Shown here: one piece after another, positions 37,480 through 47,017 of the stretch
Layout: each line of letters opens with the position of its first letter
Position numbering within the stretch: the stretch's first letter is position 1
NCBI GenBank assembly: GCA_003021085.1
Contig: PXRE01000033.1
Coordinates: forward strand, 62,001-126,000
Reading direction: 5' to 3'
DNA: 64,000 nt
Source of the DNA: Halobacteriales archaeon QS_1_68_20
GTDB taxonomy: Archaea > Halobacteriota > Halobacteria > Halobacteriales > PXRE01
Made by a program: the position numbers and the translations under genes
Notes under the pieces: model-generated
Told to the model about the DNA's origin: nothing
The model's input: only the letters and a program-made list of their open reading frames with translations
The model's database searches: none

Positions 37480-37864
37480 TCACGGGAGACTACAGTCCGA
37501 AGTGCAACGGGAGGAAATACTGTCGTAGCGAGCGCGAACGGCCAGTTCGAATCCGAAGCCTCGGAGGACGCCGACGACGTCGCGGGCCGTGATCGATCCG
37601 TCCTCCTCGTAGATGAACTCGACGCCGCCTTCGGAAGACCCGTTTGCCATCTCCGAACACTTCGGTCGAATTGCCGGAAAACCCTTCTCGTAGACCGACT
37701 GCTGCGGGACATCGTCTCGGCGGACTACGATTCTCCATCCAGCAGATTACGGACACCTGCTCGTCGACCTGATGGCCACACGGGCCAAGGCGAACCGTCA
37801 CTAAACCGACCCGGCTGAAGCTTTCGATGGGACCGTCGCAGGCCGGACAGAGAGCCTCGATCAT
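37480..37864 (-). pseudogene. Degenerate small genes: zinc-ribbon fragment and HicA/B-like fragment
   Basis: Two short minus-strand frames look like remains. From 37864, EALCPACDGPIESFSRVG and VTVRLGPCGHQVDE resemble the start of a small haloarchaeal zinc-ribbon protein, but the frame then decays into arginine-rich shadow. From the ATG at 37650 to the stop at 37480, 56 residues include VEFIYEEDGSITARDVVG and VLRGFGFELAV, which recall HicB and HicA segments. The match is by eye and weak. No complete gene is seen in the 37283-38049 gap. Confidence 0.35.
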
Positions 37865-37923
37865 CGGCGTGGTCCTCCGTCTATCTGTCGTCCACCGAGA
37901 AGTATCGTCGATATCGGGACCGT

Positions 37924-37986
37924 GTGATAGCTATGACTATCACGCCCACAGTACATGAATCTGATTTCTATAACTATCATATGATA
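37924..37986. promoter_or_regulatory. Two palindromes upstream of the PhiH-like repressor
   Basis: GTGATAG (37924-37930) and CTATCAC (37937-37943) form an inverted repeat with a 6-base spacer. TATCATATGATA (37975-37986) is a perfect 12-base palindrome. Both lie in A/T-rich DNA 65-125 bases before the start of the winged-helix gene at 38050, suitable as operators for autoregulation. Confidence 0.45.
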
Positions 37987-38049
37987 ACTTTAATTATCTG
38001 CCCTCCGATAAACCAATAGGGTGCCCACTCGAATTCCAGGTAGCCGAGA

Positions 38050-38346
38050 ATGTCGCCACCTCGATGGGAAAACCGCGCTACAGAACCCGTTTTACAGTTC
38101 CTCGATGAGACGGGAATGGCCTTCTCCAACAGCGGCCTCGTGTACAACCTCCAGCGGTGGGACCGCTGGAACGACTTCGGGGAGCCACCGTCGGAGGCGA
38201 CGATCAACCGCGCCCTCCGCGGACTCCGGGAACACGGCCTCGTCGACCGACCCGACGGCAACCTCTACGCGATCAACGATCGAGGCCGACGGTACCTGGC
38301 CGGCGAACTCGACGCCAGCGACCTCGACCGAACCGACGAATCCTGA
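38050..38346 (+). CDS. PhiH-like winged-helix repressor
   Basis: 98 residues. The winged helix is seen in FSNSGLVYNL...PSEATINRALRGLREHGLV and the wing YAINDRGRRYLAGELD. This resembles the haloarchaeal PhiH1-type phage repressors, used both by prophages and as chromosomal regulators. No phage genes are nearby, so it is an orphan here. Two palindromes upstream may be its operators. Confidence 0.8.
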   Translation: MSPPRWENRATEPVLQFLDETGMAFSNSGLVYNLQRWDRWNDFGEPPSEATINRALRGLREHGLVDRPDGNLYAINDRGRRYLAGELDASDLDRTDES

Positions 38347-38355
38347 TCCCCGGCA

Positions 38356-39627
38356 CTACCGCTCGGGATGCACGGGCGCGTCGAATCCACCGCGGACGAG
38401 CGGTTTCGCCACGTGCCGCCGTGCCCCGGGCGGTACCTCGTACCATCCCGGTTCGAGGTCGCGCGCGACCGGTTGCTCGGCCTTCCCGGCCGTCGCCGTT
38501 CCGCAGTCCCGACAGCGGTAGCCCTGGCCACGGCCCGCGCTCTCCATCGACCGGCCGCACCCCGGACAAGTCGGCACCACCCGCTCGGTGCCGACCAGCG
38601 ACCGGACGGCGAACTTCTCCAGTTTGAGCGTGCCGTCGGCCACCTCGCCGCAGGCGGTAATCCGGTCGCCAACCCGCAACCGGCGGACGTGGTCCCGGAA
38701 CCGCTTGGTCGGTTCGAACGCCACGCAGGGCAACGTCGCGTCGCCGTCCCGGAGCGTGAAGCGGACGTGCCCGCCGCCCCCCTTCCGGAACGCCGGGGCT
38801 TCGGCGACGACGCCGTCGATCCGGTAGGCCTGGCCGTCCCGAACCTCGGCCAGGTGCGCGTTCCGGAGGTGGGCGTCGGTCCCCTGGTTGGTTACGAACA
38901 GCGCTCGCCCGTCGGCGGGTTCGCTCTCGACGGCGTCGCTGACTCCCCGGACCGCCCCGGGGTCGTCGCCGCGAATGCCGTACAGCACCGGGCCGGGCGT
39001 GTTCGGCACGCAGACGGCATCGCCCGTCTCGCTGTCGACGGTGTCCCAGGCCTCGGGGTAGGCAGTCTCGGCCGCCGCGAACACGGAGTCTCGGTCGACC
39101 TCGCGGGGCGTCCCCCAGCGGTCGCGCTCCCGGTAGGAGATGAGTTCGTAGGTCCACTCCTCGAACGCCGCCCAGGCGCCGACCGCCGCGAGCGCGCCGA
39201 CCGTGCCGCGGGCGTTGCCCCACCCGGCGTGGCCGTAGCCCATCGCGTCGACCAGTTCCAGGGCGTCCTCCCGGTCGTGGTGGTCCCGGACGGCTTCGCA
39301 CGCCCACTCGACCACCTCGCGGGGTGTCGCGGCGGGCGGGTGGTCGGCCACCACGACGCCGGGATTCGTGTTCGCGGTGTCGACCTCGGCGAACTCGGTG
39401 ACGGCCTCGCTGGCGACCGACAGCGCCAGGTCGGGGTCGGCGTCCGTGTGGACCGCCAGCGCGGCGTTCCCGCGGGTCTTGTGTTCGACGGCCGGGTTGA
39501 GGCGGACCAGTAACTGTCGGTCCACCGCGGCACCCCGCTCGCGCAGGCGCTCGGCGACGCGCGCGGCGACGTAGGTCGAGCACATCCCCTCGCGGGAGTC
39601 GGTGTCGTCGAGGCCGACGACGGTCAT
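38356..39627 (-). CDS. tiaS: tRNA(Ile2) agmatidine synthetase
   Basis: 423 residues; joins agmatine to C34 of tRNA-Ile(CAU) using ATP so that it reads AUA. The N-terminal VVGLDDTDSREGMCSTYVA, the THAE-like region, the OB-fold near ITACGEVADGTLKLEK and the C-terminal zinc ribbon (CPGCGRSM...CRDCGT) match TiaS. The start is MTVVGLDD at 39627; the extra ~107 residues of the track ORF are antisense to the next gene's 5' region. Essential in archaea. Confidence 0.95.
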   Translation of the reverse strand: MTVVGLDDTDSREGMCSTYVAARVAERLRERGAAVDRQLLVRLNPAVEHKTRGNAALAVHTDADPDLALSVASEAVTEFAEVDTANTNPGVVVADHPPAATPREVVEWACEAVRDHHDREDALELVDAMGYGHAGWGNARGTVGALAAVGAWAAFEEWTYELISYRERDRWGTPREVDRDSVFAAAETAYPEAWDTVDSETGDAVCVPNTPGPVLYGIRGDDPGAVRGVSDAVESEPADGRALFVTNQGTDAHLRNAHLAEVRDGQAYRIDGVVAEAPAFRKGGGGHVRFTLRDGDATLPCVAFEPTKRFRDHVRRLRVGDRITACGEVADGTLKLEKFAVRSLVGTERVVPTCPGCGRSMESAGRGQGYRCRDCGTATAGKAEQPVARDLEPGWYEVPPGARRHVAKPLVRGGFDAPVHPER

Positions 39628-39775
39628 CGACGCCGGATAATCGGCCGGTGGGTGAATGACTTTCGGGACTGTCGGCGAACCGAGATCGGGCGCAAACTCC
39701 GAAACCGCGCGACAGCGCGTGTGTACCACCACAACACATATATACGATAATTGCCTAGATTCGTTAGAACGGGTC

Positions 39776-40735
39776 ATGACAAGGAGTGCACTGGTCGGCA
39801 ACGTGACGGCCATGTTCCGGGACGCGGGATTCGCCGTGAGCGACCGGTGTGCGATCCGGCCGAAGAGCTTCGACGTCGTGGCCCGCCGCGACGAGGACGT
39901 CCTGCTACTGAAGATCCTCGGCAACGTCGACGCCTTCGACTCGACCACCGGCGAGGAGATGCGGCGACTGGGCCACTACCTGAACGCCACGCCGCTGGTG
40001 ATCGGGCTGACGACCCGCGACGAGGAACTGGAGCGAGGCGTCGTCTACTTCCGGCACGGCGTCCCCGTCCTCTCGCCGGACACCGCGCTGGACCTGTTCG
40101 TCGAGAACGTGCCGCCGCTGATCTACGCCGCCCCGGGCGGCCTGTACGTCAACATCGACGGCGACGTGCTGGCCGACGAGCGCGAGGAGCGCGGCTGGAG
40201 CCTCGGGCGCCTGGCCGACGAACTCGGCGTCTCCCGCCGCACCGTCAGCAAGTACGAGGACGGCATGAACGCCAGCATCGAGGTGGCCGCAGAACTGGAA
40301 GAGCTGTTCAGCGACGAGCTGACCAGCCCCGTGGACGCGCTGGACGGCGCCGAGGACGTCCGGGATGCAGAGCCCACGCCCGAGGACCCCGAGGCCGACC
40401 CCGGCGACGAGCGGGTCATCGCCATCATGCGCCGGGCCGGCTTCGACGTCCACCCGACGCTGCGCGCGCCGTTCAAGGCCGTCAGCGAGGACGAGCAGGG
40501 TGCGGACAACCTCCTGACCGGTCACTCGGAGTTCACCGAGACCGCCCAGAAGCGGGCCCGCATCATGGGCTCCATCGGCCGGGTCACTCGCACGCGCTCG
40601 GTGTACTTCGTCGACCGCGCGAACCGCCAGGAGGTCGAGGGCACCGCCATCGTCGAGCGCGAGGACGTCGAAGACATCGACGAACCCGAGCAGTTCCGCG
40701 AACTCATCCGCGAGCGCACCGAGACCGAGGCCTGA
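39776..40735 (+). CDS. Putative HTH-type transcriptional regulator (conserved archaeal family)
   Basis: 319 residues. The N-terminal ~120 residues have a nuclease-like alpha/beta fold ([20 protein letters not shown]), followed by a Cro/XRE-type HTH ([19 protein letters not shown]) and a C-terminal domain. This is the conserved archaeal 'putative HTH-type regulatory protein' family; target unknown. Start at 39776, about 30 bases after the TATA box CATATATACG (39737-39746). It is divergent from tiaS. Confidence 0.88.
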   Translation: MTRSALVGNVTAMFRDAGFAVSDRCAIRPKSFDVVARRDEDVLLLKILGNVDAFDSTTGEEMRRLGHYLNATPLVIGLTTRDEELERGVVYFRHGVPVLSPDTALDLFVENVPPLIYAAPGGLYVNIDGDVLADEREERGWSLGRLADELGVSRRTVSKYEDGMNASIEVAAELEELFSDELTSPVDALDGAEDVRDAEPTPEDPEADPGDERVIAIMRRAGFDVHPTLRAPFKAVSEDEQGADNLLTGHSEFTETAQKRARIMGSIGRVTRTRSVYFVDRANRQEVEGTAIVEREDVEDIDEPEQFRELIRERTETEA

Positions 40736-40845
40736 GGGCCGCCGGTCGCTCCGTCCCGCCGAGAGGTGACAGTTTCCCCTCCAGGTGCGATTGCTCCCCA
40801 GGCCAGGCGGTAGTTTCATGATTACCCCGCGACATTCCCGGAGCG

Positions 40846-41673
40846 ATGGGCCACGGCGACGCCTTCGAGACGAACCTGAGTCCGCACGGGACGTTCTCGC
40901 TGGTGGCGGGCCTGTACGTGGCGGCCGTCCTCGCGCCGGCGGCGACCGCCGTACTGGTCGGCGGCGGCCCCATCTGGCGGACGTACGCGACCCTGCTCGG
41001 GACGGCCGCGGCGACGGCGGTCGTCGCGGGCCTGGCCGTCAGTCGCGCCGAGACGCGGGTAGCGGTCGGTCTGGGCCGAACGTCACTGGTCCGGGTCCTT
41101 CCGCTGGCCGGGTTCGCCTACGCGGGGTGGGTCGTCGTCGGGGCCGACGACAGCATCGGCCTGGCGATGCTCGGCCTGCTGGGCGGTCTCTTCGCCGGCC
41201 TGATCGTCGTGCCGATGGCGAGAAATCGGGCGATCCGCGACCGGATAGCGGACGTCCCGGTCAGGGCGCGATGGTCGGCGCAAGCAGGGCCACGTCGACG
41301 CCGACTGGCGAAGGTACTCGCCGTCGTCCTGGTAGGTGGCGGCCTCCTCGCGTTCGTCACCGGCATCGTCGTCGACGTCCGACCGGTCCTCTGGGCGGGC
41401 CAGCTGGCGATTCCCGTCGGAGCGGGGGTGCTGGGCACGACCGCCGAACGGGAGTACGCGGTCATCGACGAGGGACTGGTCGTCCGCGCCCCCGCGACCC
41501 TCAGGTTGGTCCCGTGGGACCGCTTCGAGAGCGTCACCGTCACGGACGAGGCGGTCTCCATCCGGCGGAGCGCGCCCTGGCGCCTCGCCGTCAGTTGCGA
41601 CCGCGAGGCCATCGACGACGTTCCGGCAGTCAGGGGTGCGCTCTCGCGGTACCTACACGACGAACAACGGTAA
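40846..41673 (+). CDS. Membrane protein with C-terminal PH-like domain
   Basis: 275 residues with six hydrophobic helices in the first ~200 (for example TFSLVAGLYVAAVLAPAATAV) and a soluble C-terminus with alternating strands (YAVIDEGLVVRAPATLRLVP, then WDRFESVTVTDEAVSIRR), the pattern of bacterial PH-like (bPH2) domains. Function unknown. Its stop is about 20 bases before the palindrome that precedes the decayed protease gene. Confidence 0.72.
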   Translation: MGHGDAFETNLSPHGTFSLVAGLYVAAVLAPAATAVLVGGGPIWRTYATLLGTAAATAVVAGLAVSRAETRVAVGLGRTSLVRVLPLAGFAYAGWVVVGADDSIGLAMLGLLGGLFAGLIVVPMARNRAIRDRIADVPVRARWSAQAGPRRRRLAKVLAVVLVGGGLLAFVTGIVVDVRPVLWAGQLAIPVGAGVLGTTAEREYAVIDEGLVVRAPATLRLVPWDRFESVTVTDEAVSIRRSAPWRLAVSCDREAIDDVPAVRGALSRYLHDEQR

Positions 41674-41691
41674 CTCGTCGTGGTGCAGATG

Positions 41692-41718
41692 CACTACGTA
41701 CGTAGTGTCGGATTTTAT
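41692..41718 (+). promoter_or_regulatory. Perfect 16-base palindrome plus TATA box
   Basis: CACTACGTACGTAGTG (41692-41707) is a perfect palindrome directly before the TATA-like TTTTAT (41713-41718), which lies about 25 bases before the ATG at 41741. It is placed where a repressor or activator would act on the promoter of the decayed protease gene. Confidence 0.55.
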
Positions 41719-41740
41719 GCAGGATCGGGTCCGGTAACTG

Positions 41741-43949
41741 ATGGACGTCGAACCATAACTCGGACGACAGCAACGCGACGTCGGAGGCGTCGTCCCGCCG
41801 TGAACTGCTATCGGGAATCGCCACGGCCGGCACCGCAGTCGGCTTCTCGGGGTACCAGGGACTGGCCGAAGACGACGGTGCTGGCGAACTTCGTGCGGAT
41901 CACCTACGAGGCGGACGTCATCGTCGTCGGCGAGTTCGTCCGGCGGCGGACCCCGCCCGAACCGCTGGAGGTCGAGGGAGACTGCATCGACGAACTCTGC
42001 CAGTTCCTCGAACCGAGGCAGGTCGACATATGGCGACGGTACCAGGAGGTGATCGGGCACTCGGTGCGCTGTTGGGAGGTGCCCACCGGCGGGGGCGACT
42101 TTATCGAGGTCTGTGGCACCGGTTCCGATCCCGAAGACGAACCCGATCCGAAGTTCGGCGTGTCCGACGCCAGGTTCGTCCAGCGGGTCGACGACACGGT
42201 CGTCAAACCGCCGGAAGACCAACCGATCTACTCCGAACCGAATCCGGACCTCGTCGCGGGCGAGGAGACGACGGTCGTCTTCGAGTTCGACCAGATCGAG
42301 AGCCCTGACCAGGTAGACGAACCCCCCGAGATCACGCTGTACCGCGGCCACTCCGACGACTCCACCAGCGTCGGGGGCTTCGAACACACCGACACGTTCG
42401 AGATTCCCCTCGACAGACTCAACAAGATCAGAGACGACGACGAACACGCCATCGCGGTGCTCCACGAGCTCGCCAACGACGGAGACTCCGGCAACGACCT
42501 CCCGGTGTTCGAGGCCGACAGCAATCCCCTGGCCGTGATCACCGCCAGCAACGTCCTGCGGTTCGACTTCTGGGAGCGAATCAGCGAACACCCGGACGAC
42601 GTCGTCGACCTAACCCCGCTGAAGTGGGGTTCGTCCGCCTGGAAGACAGCGAGGACGGCGACCGGTACGCCGCGAGTACGGACGGCAAACTGCGGGACTA
42701 CCTGCGCTCGGTCGAGAGTGCCACCGAGTACCTCCAGCGGGGCTTCCCCGGCGACGTCGTCACGTTCAAGTACAACGACATGCCCTTCAACGGCGGGTAT
42801 CCGAGGACGAAAGGGATCAACGTCAACTGCGATGGCAAGTGCGTGGTCTACAAGGACCTGAAGCACGCCGAGAACTTCCTCCAGCGCGTGGCGACCGACT
42901 CCTCGTACCCCTACCACAACCTGGGGTTCCCGGACGGCGGGACCATGCGACTCGACGGGCGAGACCGTTCGACCATGGTCGACGAGAGCCAATCGAACGG
43001 CTTCGACGTCGTGGTGGCCATCGTGCCGGGGACCGACGACGACGCCACGGACTACTTCGACTACTGGGGTCTCTCGAGCGCCAGGGGCTTCGCTCGCGGG
43101 AATCCGGGATCGGCGGTGTCCGTGACGGGGGCGAGCGACAGCGGCGACGATCAGGGGATCAGCGTCGCGACCGCCCACGAGATCGGCCACTACTTCCAGG
43201 ACGATTACTGGGAGCCCGCCGAGGACGCCCCGATGGCCCGGCGGAGCGATTCGAAAAACGGGACCTACATCGCCACTGGCCCCGGTGACCAGATCGAACC
43301 GATGCACGCCCGCGCCCAGGGGTCGACGGACGCGTCCGGTGACGCCGACCCGGCGGGCGTGGTCTCGCTGGGCTACGACCTCAAATTCGGGTTCGACAAC
43401 GTCGGTCGGTTCGAGAACCCCCATGGCGCATTCTCCACCGAGGGTCCCGGTGACGGTGACACCACCTTCGGCAGACTCCACAGCTACCTGACCGGGAGCA
43501 CGGCGGGCGCCGAGAAGTCGTGGGCGGACGCCCGCATCCACCAGCAGTTGATCGACAGCGGGTCGAACCATCCGGGAACGTCCGGGAGCGGCTCCGTGAC
43601 GTACATGCTGTCGGCCATCGGCGGGTTCGACGGCGAGGGCAACGTCGAGTACGGGGCAGTCACGGCCATGCCCGGGGTCGAGGAGTACGCCGACGACGGG
43701 GACGCCCCGGTCGTGGTCGAACTGCTGAATCCCCACGACGAAGTGATCGAGTCGACCCGCGTGCCGACCGAAATCGACACCTTCGCCTACGACTCCTCGG
43801 CGGAGCCGCTGGAACTGGTCTCGTTCTCGCTACCGTTCGCCGCCGAGGGCGTGCAGGTTCCCACCACCGGCGAGGAGCAATCGTCGACCATGAACCCCAT
43901 CGAGCGGAGCGTCCGCGACGCCGTCCGCCGGGTACCCGACGAGGGCTAG
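41741..43949 (+). pseudogene. Tat-exported zinc metalloprotease, frameshifted
   Basis: The track shows two long overlapping frames (41680-42861 and 42624-43949), but they are parts of one gene. ATG 41741 gives MDVEP and then a stop; the next frame supplies a twin-arginine signal (SRRELLSGIATAGTAVGFSG) to about 41885. A second shift leads to NFVRITYEADVIVVGE...DVVDLTPL up to about 42620, and a third to VGFVRLEDSEDGDRYA and on to 43949. The last part has the zinc-protease motif VATAHEIGHYFQDDYW (HExxH). Total would be about 735 residues. At least three single-base indels are needed, so it should be non-functional as read. Confidence 0.78.
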
Positions 43950-43952
43950 ACG

Positions 43953-44190
43953 GCGATCCACAGGAAGCTCGAGACTACGTCGGGGAACCGCTAGACGAGG
44001 TCGCCGAACTGATGGCCGCCGACAGCTACGGCGACGCCGCAGCCGTCATGGACGAGCGGTCAGGGGACGCATCCACGAGGTCCTCCTGGCGTACGAGGCG
44101 GCGCTCAACGAACCGACGCTGGAGGGGCTGGACGATCTCGTCGACGAGATGCTCTCCCGGCTACAGGCGGCCGCGGAGGCGACGCAGTAA
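43953..44190 (+). pseudogene. Truncated, frameshifted helical protein fragment
   Basis: Immediately after the protease stop, one frame reads GEPLDEVAELMAADSYGDAA and then MDERS. After a shift near 44062 another reads RIHEVLLAYEAALNEPTLEG, then LDDLVDEMLSRLQ, to TAA at 44190. It looks like the helical C-terminal end of an unrecognised protein, without a start. It may be part of the same decayed unit as the protease. Confidence 0.45.
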
Positions 44191-44258
44191 GCCACGTCCC
44201 CGGGGGCGCGGGAGGCGACGCATTCCTACGTCCCCGGGACACGAGCGCCCGTCCCCGC

Positions 44259-45614
44259 TCAGTCGTGGTCGTGGCCGGACCCGCCGGAGATGTCCCCACC
44301 CGCGACGAGGGCGTCGTGGTCGCCCTCGATCATGTCGAGGTCCTTCAGGTTGTCACGCTCCTCGAAGTCCTGGACGGCGTCCAGCAGGTCGTCCTGGGTG
44401 AGGGTGCGTCGCTCCTCGGTCAGCGCGTCCAGCACGGCCTCACGGAGCACCATCCGGAGGTCGCTGCCGGTCAGGCCCTCGGTGCGGTCGGCCAGTTCGT
44501 CGGGGTCGAACTCCTCGATGTCCATCGCGCGGGTGATCACCCGCAGGATGTCCGAGCGCATCTGCACGTCCGGCTTGGGGAAGTTGACGATCTCGTCGAA
44601 CCGCCGCCAGGCCGCCGCGTCCAGTTGATCGGGGTGGTTGGTCGCGCCGATCAACAGCACGTCGTCCTGGATGAGGCTGACCTCGTCGATCGACTTGAGG
44701 AGGGTGTTGACCGCGCGCTTGATCGCGGCGTGTTCGTCGCTGCGGCGGGTCTTGGCGACGAAGTCGAACTCGTCGATGAACAGGATACAGGGCGACAGGC
44801 GCTTTGCCACCTCGAACACCTTCTCGACGTTCTTGGCGGTCTCCCCGAGGTACTGGGAGGTGATCATCGACAGTTTCACCTCCACGAACGGGAGGTCGAG
44901 TTCGTGGGCCAGTCCGCGGGCGGTGGAGGTCTTGCCCGTCCCCGGCGGGCCGACGAACAGGAGTTTGCCGATCTCCCGCAGGCCGATCTGCGCGAGGTAC
45001 TCGCGGTGCTCGATGGCCTTGACGATCTTGTGGATCTCGCCCTCCTGCTCCTCGGTGAGCACGAGGTCCTCCAGGGTCATCTCGATCTCCTCGGGCGCGC
45101 GCACGTCGACGAGGTCCAGCATCTCCTCCTCTTCTTCCTCGTCGAAGTACTCCTCCAGCAGCGAGTCGATCCACACCCGGTCGGCCTGGATGGGCCGGTT
45201 GCGTCTGCGGGCGGTCTCGTGGTCGACGTCGACGCCCGCTTCCCCTTCCCCTTCGAAGTGGGCGGCCAGCGCCGGGTTCGTCGCCAGGCGGTCCTCGTCG
45301 GCGCGCTTGAGGAACCACTGCTCGGCGAGGTCGGGGTCGGTCAGTTCCAGGTCGCCGGTGAAGTTGTCCCGGTCGGTGAACATCAACTCCGAGACCGCTC
45401 TCCAAGGGTCGTCCACGCCGGTCGCCGCCTCGGCGGTCTCCTCGGTGGCCGTCAGCGGCCGTTCGATCTCGCCGCCGTCCCAGAACACCTTGCGGTACCG
45501 CGGCGGGAGGTCGTTCTCGTCGAGGGCCGCCGTCTCGTCGTAGACGCGGGTCGTCAGCAGGAACTCCACGACGTCTACCGCCTCGGGGCGGGCCTCGGTC
45601 TCGGCGTCGCTCAT
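44259..45614 (-). CDS. AAA-family ATPase (FtsH/PAN-like module, haloarchaeal)
   Basis: 451 residues. The N-terminal ~190 are acidic and unrecognised. The AAA module has Walker A VGPPGTGKTSTARGLAHELD, pore-region YLGETAKNVEKVF, Walker B CILFIDEFDFVAKTRR, sensor 1 GATNHPDQLDAA and a C-terminal lid (GLTGSDLRMVLREAV). It ends in Gly/His/Asp-rich GGDISGGSGHDHD. A chaperone or unfolding role is likely; no protease domain is fused. It is the only intact gene of the decayed 41.7-46.9 kb stretch. Confidence 0.9.
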   Translation of the reverse strand: MSDAETEARPEAVDVVEFLLTTRVYDETAALDENDLPPRYRKVFWDGGEIERPLTATEETAEAATGVDDPWRAVSELMFTDRDNFTGDLELTDPDLAEQWFLKRADEDRLATNPALAAHFEGEGEAGVDVDHETARRRNRPIQADRVWIDSLLEEYFDEEEEEEMLDLVDVRAPEEIEMTLEDLVLTEEQEGEIHKIVKAIEHREYLAQIGLREIGKLLFVGPPGTGKTSTARGLAHELDLPFVEVKLSMITSQYLGETAKNVEKVFEVAKRLSPCILFIDEFDFVAKTRRSDEHAAIKRAVNTLLKSIDEVSLIQDDVLLIGATNHPDQLDAAAWRRFDEIVNFPKPDVQMRSDILRVITRAMDIEEFDPDELADRTEGLTGSDLRMVLREAVLDALTEERRTLTQDDLLDAVQDFEERDNLKDLDMIEGDHDALVAGGDISGGSGHDHD

Positions 45615-45667
45615 TGCCCACGGACTTCGGCACCCAGCGGCCTAACGCTTTCGAAGGGCGGACCCGG

Positions 45668-46187
45668 TCAGGGTCTGGCGACTGCTTCTGCGGCCTCGAT
45701 TTCGTCGGGTTTCTCGACGCGGGCGTACACCGGCCGCCAGACCGCGGGATCGAACGTGCCGACGTCGTCGAAGACCGCCCGGGCACGGTCGGTGAACCGG
45801 TAGAACGTCCGGACGTTCGAGTCGGCGTCGGCGGGTTGCTCGCCACGCTCGTACGAGCACCGCTCCAGTACGTCTGCGTCCACGAGGTCGTCGAGTCGGC
45901 GGGTGATCGTACGGCGCGACACCTCCGGGGTCGCCCGGACCAGTTCCTTCTCGCTCGGGGCCCCTTCGGGTGGCCCGCCACGTCGATCAGGAGTTCGTGG
46001 GCAACCTCCTCCGTCGCGGCGTGCAGGACGCGCCGCCGCGTCTCCGACCGCGTCTCGCCGTCCGCGCCTGGGTCCGCCGGAGTCGCTCGCCCAGCGGCGC
46101 GTCGTACAGCGGCGTCTCCGACCGCGTCTCGCCGTCCGCGCCTGGGTCCCCGCCGTTGGGTGCCGGCCGCCGTTTCCCTCCCGACAT
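45668..46187 (-). pseudogene. HTH regulator gene broken by a 74-bp duplication and an indel
   Basis: The start at 46187 gives MSGGKRRPAPNGGDPGADGE. A 38-base stretch then occurs twice, at 46112-46149 and 46038-46075, i.e. a 74-base tandem duplication that breaks the frame. Removing one copy joins the N-terminus to RSETRRRVLHAATEEVAHEL. A further indel near 45955-45975 is needed to reach SEKELVRATPEVSRRTITRR and the intact C-terminal 84 residues (YRFTDRARAVFDDVG, ending EAVARP). The product would be a winged-helix regulator of about 150 residues. Confidence 0.72.
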
Positions 46188-46285
46188 GATCCGTACTGGC
46201 GTCCCCAGGCACATACGCTTGTGCAGATTCCGCACCTGGTCGTCGGTTCCGGAACTTTACACCGGAAGACGGGGCCAGAGGTCGC

Positions 46286-46941
46286 ATGGACGACGCTCCC
46301 GGCGACCAGGGACAGACGGCAGAGGACGCCGGAGACCGGGAACGACTCTTTCGGACCGTCCTCGACGAGTACGAAGCGTTCACCGACCAGCGGATCGACC
46401 GTGAGGAGTACGCCACGCTCAAGCAGGCCATCGTCACTGACGTGGTACCGGTGGACGACGCAGACCGTTCGTTCTTCGTCGTCGGAAGTTACGGCGACGA
46501 GGAGGAAGAGCGACTTCGGTTCGTCGCCGACCGACTCGACTCCATCGGACGGCCGTTCCTGCTGAAGGATCTCGATGCCTTCGACAGCCTGTTACTGTGG
46601 ACGACCGAGTTCAAGGGATGGCGAACCGTGCGACCCACGTCGTCGGCGTGTACGAACACTCGCAAGGCGGCCACGAGTGGGAAGCCGGATGGCTGGACCA
46701 CCAACCGTACCGCGACGAACTTACCGTCTTCAAGCGCGACTACCCCGACCTCGACTGGAGCGACGAACCCTTCGACGGAATGTTCGCACACCTCCTGGAG
46801 ACCATGGCGGCCCTGGGGCACCTGTATCGGTTCGAGGCCACGTCAGACGAATCGGGTGAAACGGTTCCCCGACGCCTGAAAGCGTGCGTTGCAGACTTCA
46901 AATCTGTCGAATTCGACGGAAACGAACCTGATGCGGCCTGA
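46286..46941 (+). pseudogene. Hypothetical protein gene with one frameshift
   Basis: From ATG 46286 the frame encodes an acidic protein (RLFRTVLDEYEAFTDQRIDR, then FFVVGSYGDEEEERLRF) up to LLLWTTEFK near 46615. It then needs a one-base shift at the GGG near 46618 to continue as MANRATHVVGVYEHSQGGHE and DLDWSDEPFDGMFAHLLETM to the stop at 46941. Together about 217 residues. The family is not recognised. The track lists the two halves as separate ORFs, but composition shows they are one gene. Confidence 0.68.
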
Positions 46942-47017
46942 CCTGGGCCGGGACAACTTCCGGCACGTGGTCGCTGGTTCGACCGTCTTTAAGTTGTTGA
47001 GTCCCTCAGGTTCGGGT

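Noticed and set aside
41680-43949. Two separate overlapping genes (41680-42861 and 42624-43949)
   Set aside because: The first frame ends in shadow-like sequence exactly where the second becomes protein-like; together they form one exported protease, so I treat them as one frameshifted gene.
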